Both the position numbers and the translations under genes were made by a program. A DNA stretch of 64,000 nt from Chaetoceros tenuissimus (Eukaryota > Bacillariophyta > Thalassiosirophyceae > Chaetocerotales > Chaetocerotaceae): contig BLLK01000051.1 of the NCBI GenBank assembly GCA_021927905.1, positions 186,001 to 250,000 on the forward strand, given 5' to 3'. This document shows positions 1 to 10,515 of the stretch, in pieces (position 1 is the first letter of the stretch; every line of letters begins with the position of its first letter). Below the pieces are notes generated by a model, which was not told where the DNA came from, made no database searches, and was given only the letters and a program-made list of their open reading frames with translations.

Positions 1-3000
1 ATCTCTGAAAATAAGTTATCCGCTAAGGAAGGAGGTACTTGTTCGAAAAATGTACCGAATTCGCATGCATCTTTGGAGGCATCTCGTTCATGTACCAATA
101 CCATTGGGATCTTCGCCTTTTGGAGAGACTCTATTCGAGTAAAGATGTTTTTGGAGGCAAATGTATTTGCATTCAGGTAGAGAATGACGACTTGTTTATT
201 CTCTTTTCCTTGTTTCTCTTTACGGAACCCTTTCTTGCGAATTTTGCCCTTCTTTGGAGTATTGAATGTTGAGAGAGTGTCGAAACTATGTTGTGGATTA
301 CCGTTGCTCTCGTCAAGTTGATCTAAAAGTTTGTTGTGGAAAGAGTCAGATAATAGACTAGAGTATCCATGGATAGAATGCTCTTCCTGGCAGTCCTCGT
401 GTACAATTTCTAGCATATCGACTTGTTGAGAAGACTCAATATCTTTCGAAAGAAACTTATCAAATTCTTCCCTTTGAAATAATTCTTCCTGAGACAATGG
501 AAACGTGCTGGACGAACCAAAGGTGAAATTCTCATCTTCCGAATCATGATCCGACAAAAGTTTGGGGTACAATCTCTTCAACTCGAATTCCAGCTCTTTC
601 TTTACTACTGAGTCAACACAGCCAATAATCACTACCTCGATTTTGTACTTGGAAGCAGAAGCTTTTAGTTTCTCTTGTTGTTTCCATGTATTTCGATCTA
701 TAGGTAGTTCGATTCCATCTTCGAGTGATTGTTTGTGAGGATCTTTCTTGTAGAAAGGAAGATGCTGAAGAAGGAAGGAGTAACTTAGTTTCAAAGATTC
801 CGCTGAGTATTGACCAATCTTCAACCAATTCAAAACAAAGACGTCGATGTCCAAAGAATGATCAGACGTAGCTCCAAGAACAGCTGTCGTGGTAGTATTT
901 ACATCTATATTCTCTTCGACCCTTTGTACAAATAGACCGATAAGAATCTGGAGGCGAGTAAGCACTTCTGATCGTATGACATCTCCCATTCCATCCACGG
1001 TAGTAATCGGATTGTCTACAACTTTAGAAGCTTGAGTGTTTATGGGATTTATTCCTTCTCCTCTCAATACAATTCTTTCTTTATTCTCTTTGAAATAGTC
1101 GTGCAGATTATCATCATTTTCACACCGCTCCTTGCATTCTGTGATGAATTTTTCAATTTCAACGGAACTATCATCATAAAGCACAAGAATTGGTTTTTGT
1201 AGCAATAATGCTTGGTAGAACTCACGTCTGCAATTCTTGGAATCGAAATATCCGTAACTGTAGAAGATTATGATCACAGCGGTCTGATCTATACACTTTT
1301 CCAAGTCATCAGTGCTTCGAAGCTCATCCACATCTAACCAGATCTTGAGAGAAGGCATGAGGAGTTGCATTGTTCTTGTTATAGAATGTGTTTGATCTTG
1401 GCCTCCATCCCATTTATGGCTCATGAAAAAATGAAATGAGCATCCAGAAACCATTTCAAGATTAGGAGGATATCCACTACTACGTAGACGCGCAACAGGT
1501 GCTTTTTTTGTTAGGATTGCTAAAACGATCGCTGTCAGAATGAGCAGACCTAAAGCTAGACATGTGACAATGATTGATGCCTTCTTTTGAGTCATGTCTG
1601 ATATAACATAAAGATTGCACGTGTCATCATTCTCATCGCTACAAAGATGGAGAATGATACTCATTACAAAAGTACATGTCAAAACGACATTGGCAATGAT
1701 GGAGAGACTTAAATCATCAACTCGTTTGTAAGGCCTTGTATAGAGCAAAAGAATCACAAATATAATCGATACTATTGCCGCAACTATCAGTCGAAGAATC
1801 TTTTTGGAGCCTTCACGTCTATCGATGAAATTTATAAATCCTGTAAGAAGAATTTTTCTCATTGTATCTAATACGTCCCAATAAATACCAATAGAAGATT
1901 TCTCATCAAAGTCCTGCCATAAAAATCGACACGCCAAGGCTAGTCTCGAAGGGCTCTGAGTCTTGATTGAAGGTCCTATCTTCATCGTCAAAGAAATTAA
2001 AAGCAAAGGAAATATAACAAGCCAGATAGTAAAGAAACCCCAAAACCATTCATCTAACAGTTGGTATATTTTGTCCTCTTTTGTACATCTGACTTCAAGA
2101 TAAGAAGCAAGGTAACTTGATTTGGTACCATCTTTGTCGTTTGTCTCAAATGCTATGCACTTCTTTGCATCGAAAATACTTTCCGAAACAATCGGTAGAG
2201 CAAAGTAGAAGAGAATGACTGATAATTGTATCAGTAGAATGTAGAGTTTCTTTCGACCCAAAGCTACTTTCTTGGACTGAACAAAAGCTGCCAAAAGTTT
2301 CTCTACCGATCTCGTAACTATCTTGAAAGTAATTATGCAAAGTAGAATTAATGCAAATGCGAGCAGAGGCCATAGAGAGTTCATAACATATCTCCCTACC
2401 ACACTCTTTCCAAAGCAATCTTTTTGAAATTTTATAAGCTTGAAAAATTCAAGAGCCAGCACATTGGCTATTTCAAAGTACTTTAGCAAGTCAGAGTGTA
2501 TTTCTACTCCATACACAATCTTGAGCGAGGACATGACCTGATAAAAGCTGACTAGAGTCTTTAATTTTGTCCTTATATTCAAACTCAAAATAGTTTGAAT
2601 CAATGAAGAAGACTTTCGCATGACATACCATAGACTAATGGCGACAAGTATCGCTACTAACATAGCAAGAAATAAGTGTAAAACAAGCATACCCTTTTTT
2701 GGACATTCAATGCATTCACCATCTGAGTGAAAGAAGTGATCGTCAGACTCGCAAGCCATACAGAGAGGTCCTTTTAGGTCTTGAGCACAATAGGAATCAG
2801 CAGTGGAATTGTTGGAGTGAGTACATGCTTTGTCAATGGGACATTTGTAAACGGTAGATGTAAGATCTGAATCTCTCCAATATCCATCATGCAGTTGTAG
2901 GTCAGTGATATTGGTATTTTCTGGACAGAATGTTTTATTTCCCTGTCCTCGGCCATGTCCAGGGCATGATAGACAATACTCTCTAGGGGACTTCTTGAAC

Positions 3001-6000
3001 TTTTCAGATGGAGTTGTTTGTCCTGTAATACTCATATAAAAGCCTTCTTTGCAAATGGAACAGTCACTGCCGCTTAGAGGATATGGGCACTCAACACAGG
3101 TGTCAGCTCCTCTACTTGGATCAACGACAAAAGCAAACTGGCCATCAGGGCACGTTTTGCAGTCGTCTTCTGAACTTGACCCAGTCTCATTATTGTATTG
3201 ATCGACTGGACATGGGATGTATCCGCTATGGTTACTTGGAACTTGAGTTGGATTGCAAAAGCCACCGACGGGACAAATTTCACATTGAGATTTACCCAAC
3301 TCGGGTTGGTATTCTCCTGGATTGCAGACTGTACACTCCACATCACTAGGTTCATTTTTAAATGTTCCCATTGGACAATCTTCGCACTTCAAATTTGATG
3401 TAACATATTTACCGACCGGACAAAGAAAACAGCGATCATTATTCCATGTTGTCTTGTCTTCAATCGATCTCACTAAAGACGAATCATACGCAAAGCCAGC
3501 AGGACAATCATAGCAATTGTTTTCACCTAATGGTCTTTTCTGTAATAGGCATGATTTCTTAGAGCAACTTTCTGAAGAACCGGAATCTTGTACATGGTCC
3601 GGGAGGCATTCTCTACAAACGCCATTCATATTTTCCGGTACACCCATGTAGTCAGGGCATCCAAAGCACCAACTGGAAAGATGTAATTTACCACCACCCT
3701 GGGGGCAGACATCTAGAGAAGCGATTCTACTATCTCCTATCGAATTTCCAAAAATAATGTCTGGATGTTCATTCTTTGTCAGGTGACCAATCGAAATACT
3801 TGCAACATCAAATAAAACATTTGGAATTTCAACTGGGAATAAACCTTTTTTGCCATCATTGAAAAGAACGTAATTTGGTTTGGCAAGATTCGTCCCAACA
3901 ATAATATCAATGTTTCCATCTAAATCAAAATCTGCAAGCTCCACAGCATGGCACTTGATACCAGGCGACACTGCAAGGTGTATCATGCTTTCCAATTCTA
4001 TGAAATGCCTTTGACCTGCATCATCACCTTCAGTGAAATCACCTATGTTGTAGGCAATCTTACTTATACCAGCCTCGATGGCAAAGACAGCATCAATATT
4101 CCCATCATTATCAAGGTCACCAAGGGCAATATCAACGATAAAACCATCTGTAATCTTTTCCTTGAAAACTTCGTATGGACCATTTGTATTAGTACTGCTT
4201 GTACTGAGAAGAAGATAGTATGCATGATTCTTTGCAACAATGATATCTAGCTTCCCGTCACGGTTCAAATCAGCAAGCTGCAAAAATGCTTTATCGAATT
4301 GAGACTTGTTGTTATCCACTTCAAAATTCAAGTTAATGAGTTGACCATCTGTAGATGTGATATTGGTAGAATTATGGAACGAACCTGTTCCATTATTCTT
4401 CAGAATGTACAATGATCCTTTGGTCAAGTAGACAATGTCAGGTAGAAGATCCAACGAAAGGTCGCCAATAGCGATGGCATCGTAATCAAGTTCTATCTCA
4501 GACGAATCAAAGTTGTCATCAGTGATACTGCCTGAGTTGAGATATATTCGTACTCCATTGTGCTCGGTTCCTGCTATGATATCCGGATGTGAATCATCAT
4601 TAAGATCTGCGAGTAAGACCTGGTGCGTAATTGTTTTTTCACTACCTCTTATTTTCGAATTTTCTCTGAAAGATCCGCTGCCATCGTTCAAAAAGATTCT
4701 ATCACTACCTACAATATTCCCGATCACTAGATCTTCATACCCATCTCCATTCAAGTCGCCAGTTGCAACAAATCCGGTCGGGATAGTATTATCGTGATAT
4801 TTAATATGGTATCGGCCCTGACCAAAGTAAACTCTACTTGTATCACTAGATCCCAAATCGATTTTGTAGAGTAGATCTGTAGAACCATCTTTATCAAAAT
4901 CTCCAAGCATGAGTTTACCAGATATTTCATCACTTTCCGGCAAGTACAAAATCCTCGTGAAATTTCCATCTCCCTCATTCAAAAGTATTTGATCTCGTTC
5001 ACCTTTGTGTTTTCCGAAGACTAAATCGACTAATCCGTCACCATTCAAATCCCCCAATGCAATTGAAACGGTGTTATTTCCAGCTGTAGCAGACAAATCA
5101 ACTATATCGAACTTCTTTTGTCTTGCTTCCCACAACAATAGCTTGCTTTCACCATTTGCATCAATAGCTACCAAATCGACAAGGCCATCACCATTAATAT
5201 CTGCGAGTTCAAAGAGAGGAGTTCTATTAAAATGCAATGGTGCAAAATTCATAACTTTTTGAGATTCGAAAGTTAGAAGAGCTTCATCACTACCTCCATT
5301 CCACAGAAAGTAGATAGAGCTCTCATTCGAAATGCACAAGCCAAATACCTCGTTAGAGTCCAAATGTATGGCTTCCATGCGAGTAATACTATCAATATCA
5401 ATTTTGCTCCGAATCGGCTTGTTGAATGTCCCTTCACCATTATTCATCAATACCTCCATGTCTGTAGAGCCCTCTCCATTTGGACAACCAAGGATAAGAT
5501 CAATGTCATTATCATCATTCATATGCCCTAAAGAGAAGTGACAATCTTTTTCGCTCATCACCTGCTTCTCAAATGTACCATCGCCATTATTAAGAAAACT
5601 ATAGATCAAACCATTGATTTTCGAAATGACATCAAGACCGTTTCTGCCATCAATGTCAGATAACTGCATTTCATCACCGTTAAGCTCACTATACTCTGGT
5701 ATGGTAGTACCATCTCCCATGATGAAATATTTATCTGCATGACCTGTGAATATATGCAATGAAGTCCCATTTTTAACGACCATCAAATCGCTGATTTCAT
5801 CGCCATTCAAATCACCAACAGCTACAATAGTGCAAGCTACTTCAGTGCAGTCTACGAGTTCGACATCTTTGCCAGGATAGATCATTAAATCTTGCAAATG
5901 TTTCTGATCAAACTTTCTCGAAATGTCAAAATCCTTGTTGATGAGGGGGAAAGTTATGTCTGATCTTTTAGAACGAGGAATTCCATCTCTATGACAGGTA

Positions 6001-7688
6001 TGGTTTCCACAATCTCTACTGACTCCTTTGGGAAATATCTGTCCTATCCAAGGAAAAAAATCAGATCTCAAGTCAGTGTAATATTGCACCATTTTTTGTA
6101 CTCCAGCAGCTGATGAACGTTCATATTCAGAAATCCTTGGAAAACGACGTAAACCTTCATCTGTTCCTATGAAATTTACTTCTATACGATCTCTCTCTGT
6201 TGGCGAGGTTGATATTGTTGGCGAGTTTGATGGACTTTGCGATGATATATTTGAGGGTAAGTTTGAGGGGATGGATGTTGGGGCTATGGATGGATGTGTT
6301 GTGCTCTTTCCTCCACCACAAACACAGCATGCTCCATTTGCAGTGAACCCAAAGTTTTCAAAGTTATGTCCCCATTTCAAGCACGCATTTCGATAAGTAC
6401 GATAGAAATGACAGTCATACTAATTAAAGAAAAGAAAAGTGAGATTGACTCAGTGCACACAAAATATTGAAAATTACCATTGGGATTAATGGCTTACCGT
6501 TTTGCCATCGCTATCATGCCAATCTTCCCCATTTATTTTAAGATCGGAACATTCTATAGAAGGTGATGGAGGCTTAGATTCATCAAAAGTGACAGAAGTT
6601 GAAGGACTAGAAGTATATACTTCTGTAGTCCCTCCACCACATGTACAGCACGCTTGTTCCGCTGTTAGACCAAAGTTCTCTAATGCATATCCAAAAAGAG
6701 CACATCTGTCTTCATCCAGCTTTTCATACCATTTGCAGTTGTACTAAATAGAAGAAATTCTTTGAGTATTTCCATAATTTTCTCTGATTCTTTCCAGAGA
6801 TATATTACAATGCCTTACCTCTTCTCCATCAGAATCGTACCACTCTTGGCCTTTAACTTTCTTATCATAGCACGGAGACGGGCTCATGGAAGGTAATTGA
6901 GATGTGGAATGAGATTGACTCCTTGAAGGGGACACACTTGCACATGCATCTCCTAGCAAAAAATTATCTATGAACTCATTAGAAAGTGACTCTCCTACAG
7001 ACGTCTCGTCTAAATACAATTCCAAGTGAAAGTTCTTCCAATCGTAATGGTAACATCTTTCATAGCAAATGAGATATGTGAAATTAAAATTTGTTTGTGT
7101 GGAAAGATTCATGTCATCAGCCTTCCAGAGTATCTCATCAACTTCTCGCAATTCCCAAGATATTTTATCGTTGTATTCACTCGTTTCAATCCGCAGCTGT
7201 TTTGGAATTTGACAATCGCAACCTTCTCCGAAAAGAGGAGAGTACAAAGATTGCCCAATCGGTCCATTCATAATTACTTCTCCATTATATTTGATTTTCG
7301 TCCAAATACTATGTAAATTATCATCCTCATTAGTAGGATCATTTTCTATTTTGATTCTGTAGCAGCGACTCTTGTCCAAACATGTCTTCTTAAATTGCAT
7401 ATATTCAAAAGGATGTATTTCGTCTTGAGATGCATCAACAAACTGTGCTTCCCAGATTGGATCTTCAGTATTTGGATCTAATTCATGTAACCATATAGAT
7501 CCCATAAATGGATTTAGTGAGTTCTTCTCAATTTCAACTAAGATACTCCCGATGGAAGCTTCATTTAAAGAACAATCTTCTAAATTTTTACGATCAGGAT
7601 GTGAAGTAGAGAGATGATCTTCTGCTCCCTCTATTTGGAATATAAAAGAGACGAGAGAAACTAGTCTCACTAGCAAATGAGTCTTCAT
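1..7688 (-). CDS. Giant FG-GAP / Cys-rich / 7TM / TIR-domain surface receptor (3' end beyond window)
   Basis: Exons are 7688..6819, 6743..6498 and 6419..1, with both introns in phase 0 and GT-AG (75 and 78 nt). The frame is open to the window edge, giving at least 2,511 residues. The order is: signal peptide (start MKTHLLVRLVSLVSF); an unrecognised N-terminal domain to about residue 270; two Cys modules each ending ACCxCGGG; about a dozen FG-GAP/VCBS repeats (DLNGDGLVDLV type, about 545-1270) as in integrin-alpha propellers; GCC2/GCC3-like Cys repeats (about 1270-1600); seven strong hydrophobic spans (about 1615-2003); then a TIR domain (about 2032-2132) with FFMSHKW, KIWLDVDEL, FYSYGYFDSKNCRREF and QKPILVLYDD. 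Seven spans put the TIR in the cytosol if the N-terminus is outside. A second TIR-like stretch starts near the left edge. Inferred role: a surface receptor signalling through TIR; ligand and output unknown. Domain order is seen; function is inferred. Confidence 0.85.
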
Positions 7689-7999
7689 TGTAGATCTATC
7701 TCTAGCAAGTCTAATCTCTGCATAGATATGTTATTTTGTAGGGACTACAATGTACTTTCATCAAGATCAAGAGCCAAGGAAGAAATTCTGTGGAAAAAGA
7801 ACAACAAGGCAAAAGATACCATCTGCTGAGTACGAGTGAGCGAGTGAGGTTTCACCATCATCAACCACGCTTCAACTTATCTATTTTGATGAAATCTTTT
7901 CACAATTCTATGTAGCTTCGACATTCTAAAAATATAAATTGATGAGAAAATAGTGCATGAAGTTGAATAATCTGGTATTCAGAAAGAATGTTTCGAGTT

Positions 8000-8009
8000 G
8001 ACGTACGTA
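8000..8009. promoter_or_regulatory. TACGTACGTA-like palindrome (9/10 match)
   Basis: The site reads GACGTACGTA and lies 312 bp upstream of the receptor start. It is one of five near-identical palindromes in the window, all outside genes. A regulatory role is inferred only from recurrence and placement. Confidence 0.3.
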
Positions 8010-8088
8010 TATACCTAGTACATGCATGCGTTGAGTGAGCGAAAGAATGGCTTATTTAGCGGTAGTACTCTTTCACAACGAATGTAAC

Positions 8089-8133
8089 TGTAATCTCTTT
8101 TAGTTTGTTCCATTGTAATCTCTTTTAGTTTGT
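8089..8133. repeat. Short direct repeat, 20 bp x 2
   Basis: TGTAATCTCTTTTAGTTTGT occurs at 8089-8108 and again, identically, at 8114-8133, with a 5-bp spacer. This is a simple tandem duplication in intergenic DNA. Confidence 0.85.
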
Positions 8134-8291
8134 ATGCTACAGGCCTTGATAATGACATACTACCTGTGAAACAAAGGTTTCTTATTTCCGACGCTTCTTC
8201 TTTTATTGTCAGCTGATTGCATAATTCTGTGCTTCCAATAAATTAGCTCTCATGACACCCAAAAGTTTTTTCGCATTTCACGACTCACTAC

Positions 8292-8352
8292 TTGGCTAAA
8301 TTAGAGTAAAAGTTGCAGTCAAATTCCTAAAAAGCCCTTTGTCGTAGCTGCC
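8292..8352. repeat. Upstream block A, shared with the 5' flanks of the next two genes
   Basis: A stretch centred on GGCTAAATTAGAGTAAAAGT and GCAGTCAAA recurs upstream of the gene at 10516 (10312-10360) and, more diverged, upstream of the gene at 12619 (12423-12490). Read by eye. It could be a retained duplication or a shared promoter element. Confidence 0.65.
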
Positions 8353-8384
8353 AAGGACAATTTGTTTTGGTGCGGGTTCTCCTT

Positions 8385-8524
8385 TTTTTTGTCACTTTTT
8401 TATGTGAAGCTTTTCTGTATCTATTCCAAAAGTATTACCTTTGTGTAGTGATTTTTTGTCACTTTTTAAATGTAAAGCTTTTCTGTATCTTTATAATCCA
8501 AAAGTGTATGACCTTTGTGTAGTG
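8385..8524. repeat. Tandem duplication, about 70 bp x 2
   Basis: Units at about 8385-8450 and 8451-8524 share TTTTTTGTCACTTTTT, AAGCTTTTCTGTATCT, then TCCAAAAGT and ACCTTTGTGTAGTG in the same order, with small indels. The duplication ends about 110 bp before the ATG at 8638, so it may lie in the promoter or 5' UTR. Confidence 0.85.
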
Positions 8525-8637
8525 CGAATTTCTAATTTTATTTATTATTCCAACATCTTACAGACTTGAATTGATTCTGTGAGAGAAAAGATAGGCCTGG
8601 GCTTGTTCTTGGATTAGCTTAATAGGAAAATATCGGG

Positions 8638-10161
8638 ATGCACCAGACGTCCAACTCCACTTTTGCCTCGACTGAACCTCTATTGCTTTTCATCAAATTT
8701 ATCAAACAACAAATGTATGAATCATCCAGTTTCAACAGAAAAGGCTCTCCATGGCGAAAAGGAAATGCAAAGAAGGTTTTTCTCCTAGTCGTTTGTTTCC
8801 TTTATTTGTGCACATCGGCGTACAGTATACTCGTTGGTGGTTACTTGTTCACTTCCATACAAGCAAAAACAGCAACAACGCAGACACCATCGGCAGTTAC
8901 GGCAGCAGTTTCACCAATCACAGAAAGGATCATACCGACTCCTCTGGACAAAGAGGAATTTAATCCAGAAGACTACTATCCTGAGGACATAGAAGAATCA
9001 TTTTTGATTCCCAAGAAACTCGGGCCTGGGGAATTGATGCCTATAAGGTGGCGCGACGATCTAACCCCAATTGATGGAGAAAAATGTGAAACCTTTGTGG
9101 TAGGACTGCCAGATCAACTGAGACACGAAATGAAAGCTTACATGGATGCAAATGGTTTGCTGGACTATGCCAAAACCATGCTCTACGATGCACCAGTCCC
9201 AAAAGAGGGGAATCGCATCTACACTTTGAACGATGGTATGAAATGGGCTTCGCAGGTTAATGGAGTGTGGAATACAGATATGGTATGGTTCGACCCTGCA
9301 GATGAAAGTGCCTTCGAGAGCTTGATCAGTATGCTAAAAAAAGGAGGGTTTGGGGTAGTAATTGAAAGTATGGGAAAAGCATTCGATTTGAATGGTATCA
9401 TGATCCAAGGAATCGGTGCTATTTTTTTGTCAAAGTATGAGGATCCGAATCGGGGTACGCATGTGGATATGGAGGGAATGGGTGGAAAGTTTTTTAATGT
9501 TTTGTTTCCTGTCCACATCCCAGAGGATGATGTCGCTAGATTATACTTTGCTGACGCCGACAATCAAGAACGCGCAGATGAAATGGGAGCCGTGAACGTG
9601 AGGGATGGTACTGCACTTATAATTGGAGGGGACTCGTCGCATAAAACTGTGGAATGTGATTATCGCGACAAAAGAGAGTTTCGTCTTTTCCTGAACGTTT
9701 ACATTGTTGATGCCGAGGAAGAGACTACGGTAGAACGCATTTCACAAGAGTCAACTTCTTTATGGCCTACTTATGGTGACAAAGAATATACTCTTAGCCA
9801 AAAGGAAAGATTCTATTCCAAGAAAGATGGAAGGATCAGCATGTACACAGATCAGGGGAGAAAACCGTTGCACGTAGCTGATAAAGATGAGAAATGCTCG
9901 AAAATGATACATTTGTGCGATGCAGATCCTGATTGGAGGTTGAACTGTCCAAAGACATGTGAAATATATTTAGAAGATGATATTTATCTGGAGAAAATTG
10001 GCATCTATAATCGAGATTTCTCGTCGTCGAGCTTCAGCTTGTGGCAAATTTGTTGGATGATTTTCACAATTTCCGTCTTGATTGTTTTCATCAGAACGTT
10101 GCTCTCTCTTTTTATGACAAACTCAAAAAATCATTCAAATGAAAATCTTCACCTCGCTTGA
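8638..10161 (+). CDS. Membrane 2OG-Fe(II) oxygenase-like protein with ShK-type Cys module
   Basis: This single-exon gene encodes 507 residues. A hydrophobic span at about 47-71 follows a basic stretch, so the N-terminus looks cytosolic. The central domain has a plausible double-stranded beta-helix iron site: H275-x-D277 (THVDMEG), distal H335 (SSHKT) and Arg 346 or 349 placed to bind 2-oxoglutarate, as in prolyl-4-hydroxylase-like enzymes. Residues about 419-444 carry a ShK-like Cys module ending CPKTC, which in many eukaryotes follows P4H domains. A second hydrophobic span near the C-terminus (about 465-488) is unusual for P4H proteins. The substrate is unknown. ATG at 8713 is an alternative start that keeps all domains. 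The family call rests on motif spacing only. Confidence 0.7.
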   Translation: MHQTSNSTFASTEPLLLFIKFIKQQMYESSSFNRKGSPWRKGNAKKVFLLVVCFLYLCTSAYSILVGGYLFTSIQAKTATTQTPSAVTAAVSPITERIIPTPLDKEEFNPEDYYPEDIEESFLIPKKLGPGELMPIRWRDDLTPIDGEKCETFVVGLPDQLRHEMKAYMDANGLLDYAKTMLYDAPVPKEGNRIYTLNDGMKWASQVNGVWNTDMVWFDPADESAFESLISMLKKGGFGVVIESMGKAFDLNGIMIQGIGAIFLSKYEDPNRGTHVDMEGMGGKFFNVLFPVHIPEDDVARLYFADADNQERADEMGAVNVRDGTALIIGGDSSHKTVECDYRDKREFRLFLNVYIVDAEEETTVERISQESTSLWPTYGDKEYTLSQKERFYSKKDGRISMYTDQGRKPLHVADKDEKCSKMIHLCDADPDWRLNCPKTCEIYLEDDIYLEKIGIYNRDFSSSSFSLWQICWMIFTISVLIVFIRTLLSLFMTNSKNHSNENLHLA

Positions 10162-10284
10162 CTTCACTATGTTTCATCAAGTTTCAAATACCATGAATAT
10201 ACTTATGCGCGTAAGATACTGTATCGTTGTATTTTACTTTAAAAATATAATTTCAAGAAGATTCAAATCCTCTTTTTGTTTTTC
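10158..10284. repeat. Downstream block A, shared with the 3' flank of the next gene
   Basis: Starting at the stop codon of the oxygenase-like gene, ATCAAGTTTCAAATACCA, then GATACT, then TTGTATTTTACT and TAAAAAT appear in the same order as at 12150-12278, downstream of an unrelated coding region. A weaker match follows the third gene near 14169-14211. Confidence 0.7.
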
Positions 10285-10515
10285 TTTTATTAGAGTGTAA
10301 AAATGTAACATGACAAGCTAAATTGGAATAAAAGTTGCAGTCAATTTTCCTCAGTCGTGGATACTTAGTGCAACTTGAAGATCTGTTTCGTGTTGAGAGA
10401 AGAGATGCTCTCTCACACAAAAAACAGGAATTGATTCGACTCCACCTTGATTCAACTCCATTCACTACAATCATTACATATACAGATATCTATACATATA
10501 GAAATACCAGATACC
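10162..10515. other. Intergenic region between oxygenase-like gene and orphan paralog 1
   Basis: Nothing coding is seen. The region is made almost wholly of the shared downstream block (to 10284) and the shared upstream block (10312-10360), followed by about 150 bp of 5' flank. Confidence 0.6.
10312..10360. repeat. Upstream block B (copy of 8292-8352)
   Basis: AAGCTAAATTGGAATAAAAG followed by TTGCAGTCAA closely matches the block at 8292. It precedes the orphan paralog at 10516 by about 155 bp. Confidence 0.65.

Larger units (their letters stand above)
7689..8637. other. Divergent intergenic region between the TIR receptor and the oxygenase-like gene
   Basis: No supportable gene is seen. The region serves as the 5' flank of both divergent genes. 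It contains a GACGTACGTA palindrome-like site, a short direct repeat, a block shared with the flanks of the next two genes, and a longer tandem duplication, each listed separately. Confidence 0.6.

Noticed and set aside
39-6747. Many short plus-strand open frames across the receptor gene, e.g. 4513-4797 and 6169-6396
   Set aside because: They are antisense shadows of the long minus-strand frame, with biased composition and no domain sense.
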